Source of the DNA: an uncultured Endomicrobiia bacterium
GTDB taxonomy: Bacteria; Elusimicrobiota; Endomicrobiia; DTEH01
NCBI GenBank assembly: GCA_937936785.1
Contig: CALDDQ010000001.1
Coordinates: 50,402-114,401, forward strand
Length of the DNA: 64,000 nt
Direction of reading: 5' to 3'
The notes under the pieces were generated by a model. That model saw only the letters and a program-made list of their open reading frames with translations. It made no database searches and was not told where the DNA came from. This document shows, piece by piece, positions 8,938 to 18,244 of this stretch (the stretch's first letter is position 1; the number at the start of each line of letters is the position of its first letter). Position numbers and translations under genes: made by a program.

Positions 8938-9823
8938 ACAAAATAATAAATATATTTTAATTTTTAAAACTTATTTACTTGGAGAAAAGGGGTTTCCAAG
9001 AACTACAATAAGTGCATATTTGTTAGATGTGGAAGAATTTTTTATGTACATTGAACAAAAGTTAAAATTAACTGATATTAAACTTGTAAACAGAACTGCT
9101 ATTAGAAGTTTTATGTCACAGCTGCAAGAGTTAGGTTATAAAAAATCATCTATATCAAGAAAAGTTAGTGCATTAAAAATTTTTTTTAAACTTATGATAA
9201 GAAAAAATATAATTAATTCAAATCCTTTACAATATACTACTACTATAAAAAAAGATAGATTATTGCCTACGTTTCTCACTAAAGAAGAGGTTACTAAATT
9301 ATTAGATCTTATAAGTTCAAATAATTTAACAAATTCACGAGATAGAGCAATATTGGAATTGATGTATTCTTCAGGATTAAGAATATCAGAACTTGCATCA
9401 TTAAATGAATCAGATTTGGATATTTACGAAGGTTTAGTAACTGTTTTGGGAAAAGGTTCAAAAGAACGAATAGTTCCTGTGGGTGATGTAGCACTAAATT
9501 TTTTAAGAAATTATTTAAAGTTTAAATCACAATCAAAGTTTAACGAAAAAGCATTGTTTATAAATAGATATGGGAGACGTTTAAGTGTTCGTGGAATACG
9601 TAAAATTGTTGCTCATTGGGTAAAAACAGCATCTTTGCACAAAAAAGTTTCTCCACATACTTTTAGACATACATTTGCGACTCATCTTTTAGAATCAGGA
9701 TGTGATTTAAGAAGTATACAAGAAATGTTAGGACACAAAAGTTTGTCTACAACAAATGTTTACACACATGTAACTTTAGAACGGTTAAAAAATGTATATG
9801 AAAAAACACATCCAAGAAGATAA
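8897..9823 (+). CDS. xerC: Tyrosine recombinase XerC/XerD
   Basis: The 308 residues contain an N-terminal SAM-like core-binding domain (about 20-105) and a C-terminal catalytic domain with the full tyrosine-recombinase set: Arg162 in SGLRISELASL, the H-x-x-R box in SPHTFRHTFATHLLESG, and nucleophile Tyr289 in LGHKSLSTTNVYTHV. Length and motifs fit the chromosomal Xer enzymes that resolve dimers at dif rather than a phage integrase, and no phage genes surround it. Position right after dprA-topA supports xerC over xerD, but sequence alone does not decide. The start given overlaps topA by 41 bases; ATG 8918 is an equally possible start because neither has a strong ribosome-binding site. No dif-like site was recognised nearby. 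Confidence 0.9.
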   Translation: MNNLKQLMTLPLSEQNNKYILIFKTYLLGEKGFPRTTISAYLLDVEEFFMYIEQKLKLTDIKLVNRTAIRSFMSQLQELGYKKSSISRKVSALKIFFKLMIRKNIINSNPLQYTTTIKKDRLLPTFLTKEEVTKLLDLISSNNLTNSRDRAILELMYSSGLRISELASLNESDLDIYEGLVTVLGKGSKERIVPVGDVALNFLRNYLKFKSQSKFNEKALFINRYGRRLSVRGIRKIVAHWVKTASLHKKVSPHTFRHTFATHLLESGCDLRSIQEMLGHKSLSTTNVYTHVTLERLKNVYEKTHPRR

Positions 9824-10562
9824 CATTAAAATATTTAAATATAAGTTTTATATTCCAGGAAAACATTATTATGGCTGTAGTTTGATAGTTATTAATGTTG
9901 AAAAATTTCAGATAATAAAATATTCTTCAGTAATATCGTTAAATCCTGCTGTATATGAAATAGATTTAACACAAAGTCTGGATAAAATTGAAAAATTGAT
10001 TTATAAATATAAATTAGAAAAAGGCGCACTGTTTGAGTTTACGAAAAATTTGTATTTAAAAATTTATGAGTATGAGAAAAAAATTGTTTCATTTATAGAT
10101 GAAGAAAAAATTGGAAATTTGATTGATATAATATTTAATATATTAAATATATCCAATTATGGAGAAGAAAAAATTAAATTTATATATAAAATTAACAAGA
10201 ATCTAAAAGATATTGAAGAAGAAATAAAGACTGTTAGTGCAAATAGTTTAAATAAAGTAATAAATTATATTGATGAAAAAATTTTTTTTATAAAAACAAA
10301 ACCTGTTTTTGATAAAGATAAAGGAATTTTTGTTTACAAACTTAAACAAAAGATGAATTTACAATGCATTATTATTGATAATAGAGAATTAGTTAAACAG
10401 ATAATAAAAATACTTTATGGAAAAGAAGAAAAATATATTAATGGAAAAATTTCAACTATAACAAGAAAAAATAAAGGTTATTTTGAAATTGTTGTCAATA
10501 TTACACCTGTTATATTAACAAAATTCATAGTACATAAACTACAAAAAATTAAATTAGTTTAA
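9792..10562 (+). CDS. Unknown protein, lysine- and isoleucine-rich
   Basis: I do not recognise this 256-residue protein. It lacks a signal peptide and strong membrane segments. The N-terminal 60 residues look beta-rich (IKIFKYKFYIPG, CSLIVINVEKFQIIKYSSVISLN). A charged helical middle follows (about 60-190, with KNLKDIEEEIKTVS), then a beta-rich C-terminus (GYFEIVVNITPVI). It overlaps the end of the Xer gene by 32 bases; ATG 9798 is an alternative start. It is followed 10 bases later by the long coiled-coil gene, so the two are probably transcribed together. The long open frame and the tight packing argue that it is real. Any link to the recombinase or to the coiled-coil protein is speculative. 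Confidence 0.6.
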   Translation: MYMKKHIQEDNIKIFKYKFYIPGKHYYGCSLIVINVEKFQIIKYSSVISLNPAVYEIDLTQSLDKIEKLIYKYKLEKGALFEFTKNLYLKIYEYEKKIVSFIDEEKIGNLIDIIFNILNISNYGEEKIKFIYKINKNLKDIEEEIKTVSANSLNKVINYIDEKIFFIKTKPVFDKDKGIFVYKLKQKMNLQCIIIDNRELVKQIIKILYGKEEKYINGKISTITRKNKGYFEIVVNITPVILTKFIVHKLQKIKLV

Positions 10563-10572
10563 GAATTATATT

Positions 10573-13068
10573 ATGGAAGAACATAATCACGACATAACAG
10601 ATCAGGACTCGTTTAGTAAGGAACTTTCTAATGCACAAAAAGAAGCAAAGGAACAAGTTTTACAATTGTTAAAAAACAAACTCAATGCACAAAAAGAGCA
10701 CTGGAATAAAATTTTTGATACTAAACAACAAGAAGTTGCTACTTTACAATCAAAGTTAAAAGATACTGAATTAAAGCTTAAAGAAGTACAAAAAACTTTA
10801 GAAATATCTCAAGAAATAGAACTTGAAAAATTAAAAAAAACAACCGAAGAACTACAACGTAAAAAAGAAAAAGAAATTGAGAAATGGCAACAAATAGAAA
10901 ATGAAATTAAAACTTTTAAAGAAATATCATACACTGCAGAAAAAAGACTTAAAGAAGAATTACATAAGTATCAGGAATTGCGTAAATTACACGAAGATAA
11001 ATTAAAAGAATGGCAAGAAAAATATAATCAACAAGAAATAGAATTCCAAAAATTCAAAGAGATAGTTAAACAGAAAGAAGAATTTTATGCTAAAGAAAAA
11101 GGGGCTTATGAAACAACAATTAACGAATTAAAAGAACAAATTTTAAAATTACAAAACACTTTGTCACAACAAAAAGTTTCTTATGAAACACAAATAGTTG
11201 ATTATCAAAAAGATTTAGAAAAAGTCCAGAGTGTGTTAAACCAAACTGTTTTACAGCTTCAACAATATAAATTTGAAACAAACAAGTTAACAGAAAATTT
11301 ACAACAAAAGAATATTGAAATAGAACAACTACAGTTAAATATAAAACATTTAAATGAAAATTTTGATTTAGAACGTAAAAAGTATGAAGAAACAATAAAT
11401 TTACAAAAAAATGAATATGACCAATTTAAAACATTTACAGAAAATAAACTATCCGAACAAAAGCAGTCATACGAAACTAAAATTTTAGAATTAAATAATT
11501 TAATTTTAGAATTAAAAACTGATTTAAACAACAAAAATCTTAAAATAACTGAATTAGATGATGTAATAAAACAAAAAGATGAACTGATAAAATCATTAGA
11601 AACAAAAACAAATGAATTTGAATCACAAAAAAATAAAGAGTTTGAACAATTAAATTTACAGTTGTCTGCTTCAAACGACCGTGTAAAAGAACTTAATATA
11701 AACTTAAACCAACTTCAACATAACTTTGAATTAGAACATAAAAATCGTCTCTTGCTTGAACAAAAAATATTACAATTAGATGAAGAAAAAAATATAGTTA
11801 TTACTCAATTAAATAAAGAAATTAACCAATGGAAAAGTGCATTTGACGAAGAACTGCAACGTAATGAAGATAGACTAAAAGACATTTCTCAACGGCATCA
11901 AAATATTTTGTCTTCAAGAAATAAAGAAATAGAAAAGTTACAAACTGAGTTATCAAACTTGGAGAATGAAAATGCTACTTTACGTAAAACTAACCAAGAA
12001 ATAAGTATATATACATCACAACTTGAAAACAAAATAGCATCTTTAGAAACAGAGCTTAATGATGTTAAAGATAAATTACAAACAGAACGTGATCAATGGT
12101 CTGAAATATTGGCTAAAGAACGGTTGAGCTGGGAAGAACAAAATAAGTTACAGGTGTTAGAAATTGAAAAAGAAACTCAAAAATATAAACAAGAAATACA
12201 AGAATTAAAAAATGTTTCAGAAGAGATGTTGTCCAAATTCAATGAAACAGAAATAGAAAAAAAACAGTTGGAAAGTATAAATTCAGACCTTGCTTCAAAA
12301 ATAATATTGTTAGAAACTGAAAACAAACAACTACAATCTCAAATATTAAAATCACAAGAAGATTTACAACAAAAAGTTTCAGAAATTAAAATTTTTTATG
12401 AAACTAATATAAAAAATCTTGAAACAGAGTTGGCTGTTGCAAGAGAGGAAGTTGTTAATTATAAGACTAAAAAAGATTTAGAGATAAAAACTTTAATTGA
12501 TAAACATGAAACTCAAAAAAATGAACAACAAAATATATTATCTAAAGAACGTGAAAATTTCGAAATTGCAAAATCAGAACTAATGAAAAAGATTGATTTG
12601 TTAAATTTAGAAATATTAAATTTTAAAAGAGAAAATGATATATTAAAAAATACAATAATAAGTCTTGAACAACAAATTAAACAAAATAATGATGAATTTA
12701 AAGAAAAATTATCTAAAAAAGAACAATATATATTACAATTAAATAATCTTATAGAAGAAGAAAAGAAACGTAAAACTCCAGAGTTGTCAGAGTTTATAAT
12801 TAAATCTGAACAAGAAAATGCTGAATCAAGAAAATTGTTAATTAACACAAGAAATAGTTATGAAACAAAAATTAAAGAAATGCTTGAACATGAAAAAATG
12901 TTGCGAGAAAAGTTTGAAAAAGAAATTTCTTCTTTGCATAAAGAAATCAATCTTGTAAAAGAACAGTTATATAAAACACAACAGTTAAATGATTCTCTCA
13001 ATCAACAACTAAAACTTTTACAAGAAATGAATACTCTTCCTGAAAAACAAAATAATAGTTCTGAATAA
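10573..13068 (+). CDS. Large coiled-coil protein, function unknown
   Basis: After an acidic N-terminus (about 20 residues) nearly all of the 831 residues follow a heptad pattern rich in Glu, Lys, Gln, Leu and Asn, with almost no proline or glycine until the last 15 residues. No Walker A/B, hinge, signal peptide or membrane segment is seen, so it is not an SMC or Rad50 protein; it looks like a cytoplasmic filament or spacer protein. Several short units recur loosely (for example SYETKI or KSYETQI followed by charged heptads), suggesting growth by internal duplication. The preceding 256-residue unknown gene ends 10 bases upstream and polA starts nine bases downstream. Database names such as chromosome-segregation ATPase for such proteins would be misleading here. 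Confidence 0.8.
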   Translation: MEEHNHDITDQDSFSKELSNAQKEAKEQVLQLLKNKLNAQKEHWNKIFDTKQQEVATLQSKLKDTELKLKEVQKTLEISQEIELEKLKKTTEELQRKKEKEIEKWQQIENEIKTFKEISYTAEKRLKEELHKYQELRKLHEDKLKEWQEKYNQQEIEFQKFKEIVKQKEEFYAKEKGAYETTINELKEQILKLQNTLSQQKVSYETQIVDYQKDLEKVQSVLNQTVLQLQQYKFETNKLTENLQQKNIEIEQLQLNIKHLNENFDLERKKYEETINLQKNEYDQFKTFTENKLSEQKQSYETKILELNNLILELKTDLNNKNLKITELDDVIKQKDELIKSLETKTNEFESQKNKEFEQLNLQLSASNDRVKELNINLNQLQHNFELEHKNRLLLEQKILQLDEEKNIVITQLNKEINQWKSAFDEELQRNEDRLKDISQRHQNILSSRNKEIEKLQTELSNLENENATLRKTNQEISIYTSQLENKIASLETELNDVKDKLQTERDQWSEILAKERLSWEEQNKLQVLEIEKETQKYKQEIQELKNVSEEMLSKFNETEIEKKQLESINSDLASKIILLETENKQLQSQILKSQEDLQQKVSEIKIFYETNIKNLETELAVAREEVVNYKTKKDLEIKTLIDKHETQKNEQQNILSKERENFEIAKSELMKKIDLLNLEILNFKRENDILKNTIISLEQQIKQNNDEFKEKLSKKEQYILQLNNLIEEEKKRKTPELSEFIIKSEQENAESRKLLINTRNSYETKIKEMLEHEKMLREKFEKEISSLHKEINLVKEQLYKTQQLNDSLNQQLKLLQEMNTLPEKQNNSSE

Positions 13069-13077
13069 TTTTTATAA

Positions 13078-15930
13078 ATGAAACACCTTGATATTGATAA
13101 AACAATTTTTTTAGTAGATGGAAATGCTTATATTCATCGTGCATACCATGCGTTACCTCCATTAACAACTTCAAAACATTTGTCAATAAATGCAGTATAT
13201 GGTTTTACACGAATGATATTAAAATTGATAAAAAATTATAACCCAAAATATTTAGGTATATGTTTTGATTCTTCAAAACCAACCTTTAGACACAAAATGT
13301 TTCCAGAATATAAAGCAACTCGTAAAAAAATTGATGAAGAATTAAAAGTTCAATTTCCTTTAGTTAATGAAATGGTATTGTCTGCAAATATTAGTCAATT
13401 GGTTTTAGATGGATATGAAGCAGATGATATTATTAGTGCACTGGCAAATAAGTTTGCAGACAGTAATTACAAAATTATTATAATCAGTGCAGATAAAGAT
13501 ATTTTACAAATAGTGGATAAAAATATTATTGTATACAATGAACCAAAAGATATTTTGTTTGATGAAAAAAAAGTTGTAGAAAAATATGGTTTTAAACCGA
13601 GTTTGTTGCCTGATTATTTTGCGTTGTTAGGAGATAAAATTGACAACATTCCTGGCGTAGATGGTGTTGGAGAAAAAACGGCTGAAAAACTTATAAGACA
13701 ATATGGTGATTTAAACAATATTTATTCAGAAATAAATACTATTGAAGAAAAACTTAGAAAAAGGCTTATTTTAGGGAAAGAGAGTGCATTTAAAAGTAAA
13801 GAGTTAGTTTCATTACTAAAAAAAATTAATGAATTAGACAATTATGTAATATCAAATTTAGAATTAAATTTTAACCAAGATAAACTGATAAAATTTTTAA
13901 GTAAATACGAAATGCAAAGTATAATTAATGAATTATACAAGATTAAACCACAGAAAATATTATCAAAAAAAGAAACTAATCAATTAGATTTAAATTTTAG
14001 TCAAATAAAATATAATCCAAAATTTGATCTTATAATTGAAAACATATCAGACCAATATTTATTTTTAAATTCAGAAAAGAATTTTAATATAATTAAAGAA
14101 CTACTGTCAAAATCATATCAAGAAATATTTTTTTCATTAATATATTCACAATCTGTTGATAAATTATCACATAACAATCAGAATATTAATAATGAGAATC
14201 AAATATTTGGTTTGGTAGGATTAATTGTTAAAAAAAAAGAAAACGATTTGAAGGATAACTCTACTAAGGAAAAAATTTTTTTTTATCTTCCTCTATGTAA
14301 TCACAAAACTTTTGAAGATAAAATTATAGAACCAACCACAAAAAATAGTTTAATAGATTTTTTTCATTTTTTGTTTAGCCAAAAAAATTTAAAATTTATT
14401 TCTTATGACCTGAAACACCAACTTGTTCTATTAAAAAACAAAAAATTAATTAAGAATATATGCACAGATAAAATTTTTGACATAAAAACAGCTTCTTACC
14501 TTTTAAATCCAACAAAAAACGATTATTCACTTCAAACAATTGTCAACGATAACTTAGAAAATGACCCTATACTAGAATTTTGTTTTGCTACAGATTTTGA
14601 TATAACAACTTTTCCAATAGAAAAATTATTATTAAGGCTCCAAAACACTTTAAATATTTTAAATTCTTTATATTCCGAATTACAGATAAAACTTGAAAAA
14701 AATGGTTTGATAGAATTACTAAACAAAATTGAACTACCACTAATAACAGTTGTTTCAATAATAGAATTAGAAGGTATAATGGTTGACAGAGAATATATTT
14801 TAAATTTAAAAAATGAAATTATCCAAAAACTTGATGAAATTCAGAAGTCTATTTTTAAAATTTCAGAAACTAAAATAAACTTAAATTCACCTAAACAACT
14901 AAGTTTTATTTTATTTGAGAAACTAAAATTACCTACAATAAAAAAAAATAAAACAGGATATTCTACGAATGAAGAAGTTTTATATACATTAAGAAATGCA
15001 CATCCAATAATACCATTAATCTTAGAAAACCGTGAACTGGAAAAATTAAAAAATACATATTTAGATCCATTTTTAAAACTTATCAACTCTGAAACTAATC
15101 GCATTCATACAACATTTAATTTAACTGGAACATCTACAGGAAGATTGTCTTCTGAAAATCCTAATTTACAAAATATTCCAATACGAACTGACTGGGGTAA
15201 AAAAATTCGTAAAATGTTCGTGTCGCAACAAGGTTATAAACTGGTTTCATTTGACTACTCTCAAATAGAATTAAGAATTCTTGCTCATTTTTCTAATGAC
15301 CAAAATCTTATTACTGCATTTTTAAACAATGAAGATGTTCACACAAAAACTGCAATGGAAATATTTAATTTATCTTTAAAAGAAGTTTCTAATGAACATA
15401 GAAGAATTGCAAAAGTAATAAATTTTGGAATTATATATGGTATGTCTGCTCAAGGATTAGCAAAAGAGTTGGGTATAAATATTCAAACTGCTCAAGATTA
15501 TATTAACAATTATTTTAATAGATACAGTTCTGTTAAAGAATGGATAAAAAAAACAATAGAATCCTCAACAAAAACACTTTCTTCAAGAACACTTTTTAAC
15601 CGGTATAGACCATTGAACGAACTTTCGTCACCAAATCCTACCTTAAAAAATTTTGGTCAACGATTAGCGATTAATACTCCCATTCAAGGAACTGCAGCTG
15701 ATATTATAAAACTTGCTATGATAAAAACTACAGAATTTCTAAAAAATAGTTTTACAGAAAATGTATCAAAAATGTTGCTGCAAATTCATGATGAGTTGTT
15801 GTTTGAAATAAGGACTGACTTCATAGACAAGGTTGTTCCTGAAATAAAAAATATAATGGAATCCGTAGTACAACTTAAAATACCATTAGTTGTTGATGTA
15901 ACAATTTCTGATAGATGGGAGAAGAAATAA
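13078..15930 (+). CDS. polA: DNA polymerase I, with degenerate proofreading domain
   Basis: The 950 residues carry the 5' nuclease domain (about 1-290: FLVDGNAYIHRAYHA, GYEADDIISALA, SADKDILQIV, ALLGDKIDNIPGVDGVGEKTA) and the family A polymerase domain (about 560-950: DYSQIELRILAHFS as motif A, RRIAKVINFGIIYGMS as motif B, QIHDELLFEI as motif C). The middle 3'-5' exonuclease fold is recognisable, but the metal-binding residues seem lost. I see no DxE motif I, the usual K-Y-D of motif II reads KHQ, and the late Y-x3-D motif is absent. So it should fill gaps and remove RNA primers without proofreading, as in Bacillus or Thermus Pol I. That loss is read by eye, not from an alignment. Confidence 0.96.
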   Translation: MKHLDIDKTIFLVDGNAYIHRAYHALPPLTTSKHLSINAVYGFTRMILKLIKNYNPKYLGICFDSSKPTFRHKMFPEYKATRKKIDEELKVQFPLVNEMVLSANISQLVLDGYEADDIISALANKFADSNYKIIIISADKDILQIVDKNIIVYNEPKDILFDEKKVVEKYGFKPSLLPDYFALLGDKIDNIPGVDGVGEKTAEKLIRQYGDLNNIYSEINTIEEKLRKRLILGKESAFKSKELVSLLKKINELDNYVISNLELNFNQDKLIKFLSKYEMQSIINELYKIKPQKILSKKETNQLDLNFSQIKYNPKFDLIIENISDQYLFLNSEKNFNIIKELLSKSYQEIFFSLIYSQSVDKLSHNNQNINNENQIFGLVGLIVKKKENDLKDNSTKEKIFFYLPLCNHKTFEDKIIEPTTKNSLIDFFHFLFSQKNLKFISYDLKHQLVLLKNKKLIKNICTDKIFDIKTASYLLNPTKNDYSLQTIVNDNLENDPILEFCFATDFDITTFPIEKLLLRLQNTLNILNSLYSELQIKLEKNGLIELLNKIELPLITVVSIIELEGIMVDREYILNLKNEIIQKLDEIQKSIFKISETKINLNSPKQLSFILFEKLKLPTIKKNKTGYSTNEEVLYTLRNAHPIIPLILENRELEKLKNTYLDPFLKLINSETNRIHTTFNLTGTSTGRLSSENPNLQNIPIRTDWGKKIRKMFVSQQGYKLVSFDYSQIELRILAHFSNDQNLITAFLNNEDVHTKTAMEIFNLSLKEVSNEHRRIAKVINFGIIYGMSAQGLAKELGINIQTAQDYINNYFNRYSSVKEWIKKTIESSTKTLSSRTLFNRYRPLNELSSPNPTLKNFGQRLAINTPIQGTAADIIKLAMIKTTEFLKNSFTENVSKMLLQIHDELLFEIRTDFIDKVVPEIKNIMESVVQLKIPLVVDVTISDRWEKK

Positions 15931-16090
15931 AATTATTTTGTCCATTTAACAGATTAAATAATTACAAAATGTATGTTATTATAAATTATAGATTTTTTGT
16001 TAAAATCATTTTACATATGTTTATTTCAATATTTGATTTGAAACAAATTAAAGTCTTGAAATAAAAATTAAAATTTTATAGTTAAAGAAA

Positions 16091-16702
16091 ATGCCCAAAA
16101 CTTCAATGAAGAAGGTTGCTTTAACTGGTAATATAGCATCTGGGAAGACTATATCTTTGAAAATTATTAAGAAGCTTGGTTTTCCTACGATAAGTTCTGA
16201 TGAAATTTATCATCATTTGTTAAAAACAGATAAACACTTAAGACAAAAATTATCTGACCATTTTGGTACTGCAATAATTAATTCTAATGGAAACATTAAT
16301 ACAATTTTTTTAAGGAAACTGTTAACGATAAATCCTGATGAAATAAATTTTATAGAAAAACTATCACATCCTAAAATTTTAAGAGAGATAAAAATTTTTC
16401 TACAAAAGAACTTGAAACAAAAAAAAGATTTAGTTGTAGTTGATATACCTTTATTGTTTGAAAAAAAGTTACAATCAATGTTTGATTTCGTAATAACAAT
16501 TTATTGTTCTAAATCAACACAAAAAAAACGTTTAAGACACCGTGAATTTGATGATGACGATATAAAATTTATGTTTTCCAGACAACTACCTGTAAAAATA
16601 AAGTTAAAACAATCAGATTTTACAATACGAAATGATAAAATTTCAATCAAACAATTAGAACAAGAAATAAAAAAAATTTTAAAAAAAATCTTACATAAAT
16701 AA
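16091..16702 (+). CDS. coaE: Dephospho-CoA kinase
   Basis: This 203-residue P-loop kinase performs the last step of coenzyme A synthesis, phosphorylating the ribose 3'-OH of dephospho-CoA. The P-loop is GNIASGKT (residues 13-20). ISSDEIYHHLL matches the family's DAD-type substrate segment, KLSHPKI the conserved HP motif, VVVDIPLLFEK the D-x-PLL-F-E motif, and RLRHREFDDDD the lid. ATG 16091 is given as start; ATG 16106 (MKKVALTG) would match the usual N-terminus more closely, and neither has a strong ribosome-binding site. The 160 bases between polA and coaE hold no gene that I can see. Confidence 0.92.
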   Translation: MPKTSMKKVALTGNIASGKTISLKIIKKLGFPTISSDEIYHHLLKTDKHLRQKLSDHFGTAIINSNGNINTIFLRKLLTINPDEINFIEKLSHPKILREIKIFLQKNLKQKKDLVVVDIPLLFEKKLQSMFDFVITIYCSKSTQKKRLRHREFDDDDIKFMFSRQLPVKIKLKQSDFTIRNDKISIKQLEQEIKKILKKILHK

Positions 16703-16744
16703 AAACTTTTTTTTATAATAATTTACACAACTTTATTATTGTTG

Positions 16745-16764
16745 TTTTATAATACATATTATAA
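16745..16764. repeat. AT-rich inverted repeat after coaE
   Basis: A 9-base arm (TTTATAATA) is followed by two bases and its exact complement (TATTATAAA), then five T. It lies between coaE and the rplM promoter. It could be a weak terminator for coaE or a protein-binding site; the AT-rich background makes chance possible. Confidence 0.35.
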
Positions 16765-16882
16765 ATTTTTGGAAGTTTATTTTTATTAAATAATAATAGA
16801 ATAATTTGTGAATAAACAACAAAAAATTTAATTTTGTTAAATATGGCATATGCTACCAAATTAACATAATTTTTTCCAATCG

Positions 16883-16911
16883 TTGACAAAGAAAAATTTA
16901 TATTGTAAAAC
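16883..16911 (+). promoter_or_regulatory. Probable sigma-70 promoter for rplM-rpsI
   Basis: A perfect -35 TTGACA (16883-16888) is followed after 17 bases by TAAAAC (16906-16911), four of six bases matching the -10 consensus. About 50 bases of leader remain before the rplM ribosome-binding site AGGAG (16958-16962), which sits seven bases before ATG 16970. Confidence 0.5.
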
Positions 16912-16969
16912 TTAGAAAATTATTTTAACCTTAATTTATGGTTATTCATATATTAGCAGGAGAAAACAT

Positions 16970-17431
16970 ATGATGAGAATAGCGCCAAATATAGCAAAAC
17001 TTACTAAATTTGATTATAAACCAAAACCTAAATGGTACTTAATTGATGCTACAGGTAAACCATTAGGACACATAGCAACCAATGCAACAAAAATTTTAAT
17101 TGGTAAACACAGACCAACTTTTTCTAAAGATCATCCTGCAGGAGATTTTGTTATAATAATAAATGCTGCAAAATTGGTTTTAACGGGGAAAAAAATTGAA
17201 CAAAAATTTTATTTTCATCATACTGGATATTTAGGTGGTGATACTTATATACAATACAAAAAACTTTTCCCATCAAAAGCTGACTTCATAGTACGCAAAG
17301 CAGTTAATGGTATGTTACCAAAAACAAAATTGCGAGCAAAACTAATAAAAAGATTAAAAGTTTTTAATGATGACAAAATAAGGTCAATGTCATTTGGTAA
17401 CAGAAAAAATCTGGAGGTAATATCATGGTAA
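16970..17431 (+). CDS. rplM: 50S ribosomal protein L13
   Basis: This 153-residue ribosomal protein binds 23S rRNA early in large-subunit assembly. Diagnostic segments are KWYLIDATGKPLGHIAT near the N-terminus, GDFVIIINAAKLVLTGKK in the middle and AVNGMLPKTKLR toward the end. It carries about ten extra N-terminal residues compared with E. coli L13 (142). The ribosome-binding site AGGAG lies seven bases before the first of two adjacent ATG codons; ATG 16973 is the alternative. Its last seven bases overlap the rpsI start, the standard L13-S9 pair. Confidence 0.97.
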   Translation: MMRIAPNIAKLTKFDYKPKPKWYLIDATGKPLGHIATNATKILIGKHRPTFSKDHPAGDFVIIINAAKLVLTGKKIEQKFYFHHTGYLGGDTYIQYKKLFPSKADFIVRKAVNGMLPKTKLRAKLIKRLKVFNDDKIRSMSFGNRKNLEVISW

Positions 17432-17817
17432 ACAAATCTGTTACAATAGGAAGAAGAAAATCTGCAATTGCAGTAGCAAAGTGTAAAGAAGGAACGGGTA
17501 AATTTTTGATCAATGGAAAAACTTTAGATGAATATTTTGGCAATAATTTATTACAAAAATCAAGTGCAATATCGCCTTTAGCAGTTACAAATCTAAAAGA
17601 TAAGTTTGATATAGAACTAAAGGTCAAAGGTGGTGGTTTAACTGGACAAGCAGATGCAATAAAACTTTCTTTAGCACGATTTTTATTAGAATTAAAACCA
17701 GAGTTAAAACCTGTTTTAAAACAGAATGAAATGTTAAAACGTGATCCTAGAGAAGTAGAACGTAAAAAATCTGGACAACCAAAAGCTCGTAAAAAGTTTC
17801 AGTGGACCAAAAGATAA
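17425..17817 (+). CDS. rpsI: 30S ribosomal protein S9
   Basis: The 130 residues match S9, whose C-terminal tail reaches the decoding centre and touches P-site tRNA. The family features are GRRKSAIAVAKCKEGTGKFLINGK near the start, KGGGLTGQADAIKLSLARFLL in the middle, and the basic tail RDPREVERKKSGQPKARKKFQWTKR ending in the conserved KR. A GGAGG ribosome-binding site lies inside the end of rplM and the two genes overlap by seven bases, so translation is coupled. Confidence 0.98.
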   Translation: MVNKSVTIGRRKSAIAVAKCKEGTGKFLINGKTLDEYFGNNLLQKSSAISPLAVTNLKDKFDIELKVKGGGLTGQADAIKLSLARFLLELKPELKPVLKQNEMLKRDPREVERKKSGQPKARKKFQWTKR

Positions 17818-17888
17818 TTTCTTTCATTTTTTATATAAAAGATTTAATTTGTTTATTTTTGTGATTTTTTACCACTATGGAGGACAAA

Positions 17889-18164
17889 ATGAAACGTGAG
17901 GATTTTGTAAATAGAGTTGCTCAAGCAAGTGGTGTAAAAGCGTCTTTAGTACAAAAAATATTAAGAGAGTTTGTGAAAGTTCTTGCTGATGTTCTCAAAA
18001 CAGGAGATAAAGTGTCAATATCAGGACTAGGAATGTTTTGTGCAAAAAATACAAAATCAAAAAATGGACGAAATCCAAAAACTGGCGAAATAGTTCCTAT
18101 TCCAGCAAGAAAAAAAGTTTCTTTCCGGCCAACTGACGGTTTGAGAAAAGTTATAAATTCGTAA
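17889..18164 (+). CDS. HU/IHF-family DNA-binding protein
   Basis: The 91-residue protein has the HU fold: helical N-terminus (MKREDFVNRVAQASGVKASLVQKILREF), GDKVSISGLGMFCAKN, and the DNA-intercalating arm ending KNGRNPKTGEIVPIPARKKVSFRPTDGLRKVIN. It bends and compacts DNA as a dimer. An upstream in-frame ATG at 17877 would add four residues, but its codons contain GGAGG (17879-17883), which is placed correctly as the ribosome-binding site of ATG 17889, so I use the latter. HU and IHF subunits cannot be separated by eye here. The gene stands alone between rpsI and the aminotransferase gene. Confidence 0.94.
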   Translation: MKREDFVNRVAQASGVKASLVQKILREFVKVLADVLKTGDKVSISGLGMFCAKNTKSKNGRNPKTGEIVPIPARKKVSFRPTDGLRKVINS

Positions 18165-18244
18165 AAATTTTTGTTTTTTTTCTATAAAAAATTTTATTCA
18201 TAATATGTTAAAATTTATGAATTGTATTTTAATTAAACAAAAAA

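Noticed and set aside
8897..9823. Xer gene as a phage or integron integrase marking a mobile element
   Set aside because: It sits in the common dprA-topA-xer order, and no attachment repeats, excisionase or cargo genes are seen.
12513..12848. Minus-strand open frames opposite the coiled-coil gene
   Set aside because: They are frame shadows of the lysine/glutamate-rich coding strand; the composition is Ser/Phe/Ile-rich and there is no ribosome-binding site.
17877..17888. Upstream ATG for the HU-like gene
   Set aside because: Its own codons contain the GGAGG ribosome-binding site of ATG 17889.
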